Positions 7,291 to 8,438 of a stretch of 8,438 nucleotides of DNA are shown here, piece after piece. Position 1 is the first letter of the stretch. Each line of letters starts with the position of its first letter. The translations under genes and the position numbers were made by a program. A model generated the notes under the pieces. The model was not told where the DNA came from. It ran no database searches and saw nothing but the letters and a program-made list of their open reading frames with translations. Source of the DNA: Bacteroidetes bacterium UBA7368. GTDB lineage: Bacteria; Bacteroidota; Rhodothermia; Rhodothermales; UBA10348. The DNA lies in the NCBI GenBank assembly GCA_002469915.1, contig DKOG01000278.1, positions 1 through 8,438 on the forward strand, read 5' to 3'.

Positions 7291-7319
7291 TTGCAGCCAG
7301 ACGTTTTCAGAATTATAGA
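7291..7319 (+). promoter_or_regulatory. Possible sigma-70-like promoter for the SurA-like gene
   Basis: TTGCAG (7291-7296), 17 bases, TATAGA (7314-7319) is a moderate match to TTGACA-N17-TATAAT. It lies in the 161-bp gap before the third chaperone gene, with a predicted start near 7326. Housekeeping promoters of Bacteroidota differ from this consensus, so the call is tentative. Confidence 0.27.
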
Positions 7320-7363
7320 CATCAAGTGCTCACTTAAGGCAGGGTTTACTCCTCCAGCGTCAC

Positions 7364-7375
7364 GTTGACGTCAAC
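7364..7375. promoter_or_regulatory. Perfect 12-bp palindrome upstream of the SurA-like gene
   Basis: GTTGACGTCAAC is a perfect palindrome ending 30 bases before the ATG at 7406. It could be an operator for a dimeric regulator acting on this gene alone. No second copy was noticed in the window and no regulator is known to me for it here. Confidence 0.35.
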
Positions 7376-7405
7376 TCTAATTCCTGTTTGAATATTATCG
7401 ACTTT

Positions 7406-8438
7406 ATGACATCTCCAATCGGAATCGCTCTTTCGCACGACCGCACGGAATCAGTTCGCTCCGGACTGTTTTCCAAGGTCCTGCTATTTCTTCTTTTCAT
7501 GTTCTGGGGCGCATCTAGCGTAGCCCAAGCTCAAGATGAGCGCATATTGGACGAAATCGTGGCTGTTGTAGGAAACCATATCATTCTGCAGTCTGAAGTA
7601 GACGGTGCCGTTATGGCTGCCTTGCAACAGCAGGAACTCGTCTATTCCGACGATCTTTGGAATGAAGCGCTGAGTCAGATGGTCAACGAAAAAGTGTTGA
7701 CCATTCACGCGAAACGAGACACCAACTTGGTTATTACAGACCAGCAGGTAGATCAGATGCTCGATTCCAGGATCGAACAGATGCAAGCCCAAGTGGGCGG
7801 ACAGGCGCGAATGGAAGAGCTTTACGGACGTTCCATTATCGAGATCAAGTCGGATTTACGCGAAGAGTTTCGGGATATGCTTTTGGCTGACGAATTCAGA
7901 CGTCAGAAAACCGGGACCATAAAAGCGACGCCGACCGATATCGCAGATTGGTTCGAGGCCTTTCCTACTGACTCCCTTCCATCTATGCCAGATATGGTTC
8001 GGGTTTCACACATTGTGCGCCTACCCGTAGTAACGGAAGAAGCCAGAACGGAAGCCATGGAAATCATCACTGCTGCACGAGATTCAGTGATTGCGGGTGT
8101 GATTAGCATGGAAGACATGGCTGAATTGTTTTCAGATGATCCCGGTTCGGCCTCAAATGGTGGTCTGTACGAAGATATGTCCCTGTCTGAGGTGGTGCCT
8201 GAGTTTGCTGCCGTTGCGGCCCGCTCACCTATAGCTGCCTATTCGCGCATCTTCGAAACACAGTTCGGACTGCACTTTTTGAGAGTAAATGCGCGTCGTG
8301 GTGAGAACATCGATTACAATCACATTCTTATCTCGTTTGATGAACGCAAGGTAGATGAAAAACCTGCTCTTGAGCGCTTGGCATTACTTCGAGACTCGAT
8401 TATGACTAGTAATGGCTCCTTTGAGGTCATTGCAAGGG
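7406..8438 (+). CDS. surA: SurA-like periplasmic chaperone/peptidyl-prolyl isomerase (3'-truncated by window)
   Basis: The frame is open from the ATG at 7406 to the window end, giving 344 residues of an incomplete protein. The only in-frame start alternative after the stop at 7316 is a TTG at 7388. A signal peptide has a long polar start, a hydrophobic core (about 25-35) and a likely signal peptidase I site after AQA (residues 40-42); there is no lipobox, so the product should be soluble in the periplasm. The SurA N-terminal domain follows (about 46-170): ILDEIVAVVGNHIILQSEVD at 47-66 is the family hallmark. Parvulin domain 1 spans about 199-295 (VSHIV at 200-204, SNGGLYEDMS, then FGLHFLRV), and a second begins at about 303 (YNHILISFDE). 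SurA escorts unfolded outer-membrane proteins to the BAM complex. The 161-bp gap before it suggests a promoter of its own or an internal one in the three-gene cluster. The symbol is by similarity of layout. Confidence 0.9.
   Translation, partial: MTSPIGIALSHDRTESVRSGLFSKVLLFLLFMFWGASSVAQAQDERILDEIVAVVGNHIILQSEVDGAVMAALQQQELVYSDDLWNEALSQMVNEKVLTIHAKRDTNLVITDQQVDQMLDSRIEQMQAQVGGQARMEELYGRSIIEIKSDLREEFRDMLLADEFRRQKTGTIKATPTDIADWFEAFPTDSLPSMPDMVRVSHIVRLPVVTEEARTEAMEIITAARDSVIAGVISMEDMAELFSDDPGSASNGGLYEDMSLSEVVPEFAAVAARSPIAAYSRIFETQFGLHFLRVNARRGENIDYNHILISFDERKVDEKPALERLALLRDSIMTSNGSFEVIAR

Noticed and set aside
7484..8118. Minus-strand open frames opposite the SurA-like gene (7484-7792 and 7903-8118)
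   Set aside because: They are antisense to a well-supported coding region with a signal peptide and SurA/parvulin motifs, and their translations match no recognised family.

Overview
The window carries eight genes and is read here as chromosomal DNA of a Bacteroidota/Rhodothermota-type (FCB group) bacterium. This placement is inferred from three things. There is a run of three parvulin/SurA-like genes, two of them encoding lipoproteins, of the kind known from that group. The glutamyl-tRNA synthetase looks like the Bacteroidota form, without zinc cysteines. Most starts lack a strong Shine-Dalgarno sequence. No taxonomic search was run. No RNA genes, mobile elements or CRISPR arrays were seen.

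Left part (1-1376, + strand): the 3' end of a methylmalonyl-CoA mutase large subunit (B12-binding domain), followed with an ATGA overlap by meaB, the GTPase chaperone that loads and protects the mutase. Together they form the end of a propionate/methylmalonyl-CoA module. Only 4 bp later the convergent gltX (glutamyl-tRNA synthetase, - strand, 1381-2847) ends.

Middle (2984-4131, - strand): an ECF-type RNA polymerase sigma factor and, overlapping its stop codon, a single-pass membrane protein with the layout of an anti-sigma factor but without the usual zinc-binding His/Cys motif. Divergent from this pair, on the + strand (4385-8438), lie three envelope folding genes. The first is a lipoprotein with two clear parvulin domains. 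The second is a smaller lipoprotein with a degenerate parvulin domain, overlapping the first by 8 bp. The third is a secreted SurA-like chaperone that runs off the window end.

The most interesting part is the 253-bp divergent gap (4132-4384). It holds a nested inverted repeat (4284-4322) that reads on both strands as GGAA(C/T), 16-17 bases, CGTGG, resembling an ECF-sigma promoter facing each way. The working hypothesis is an envelope-stress circuit: one symmetric control element fires the sigma/anti-sigma pair to the left and the periplasmic chaperone genes to the right, with the membrane anti-sigma protein as sensor. The gene calls are well supported; the circuit is inference.
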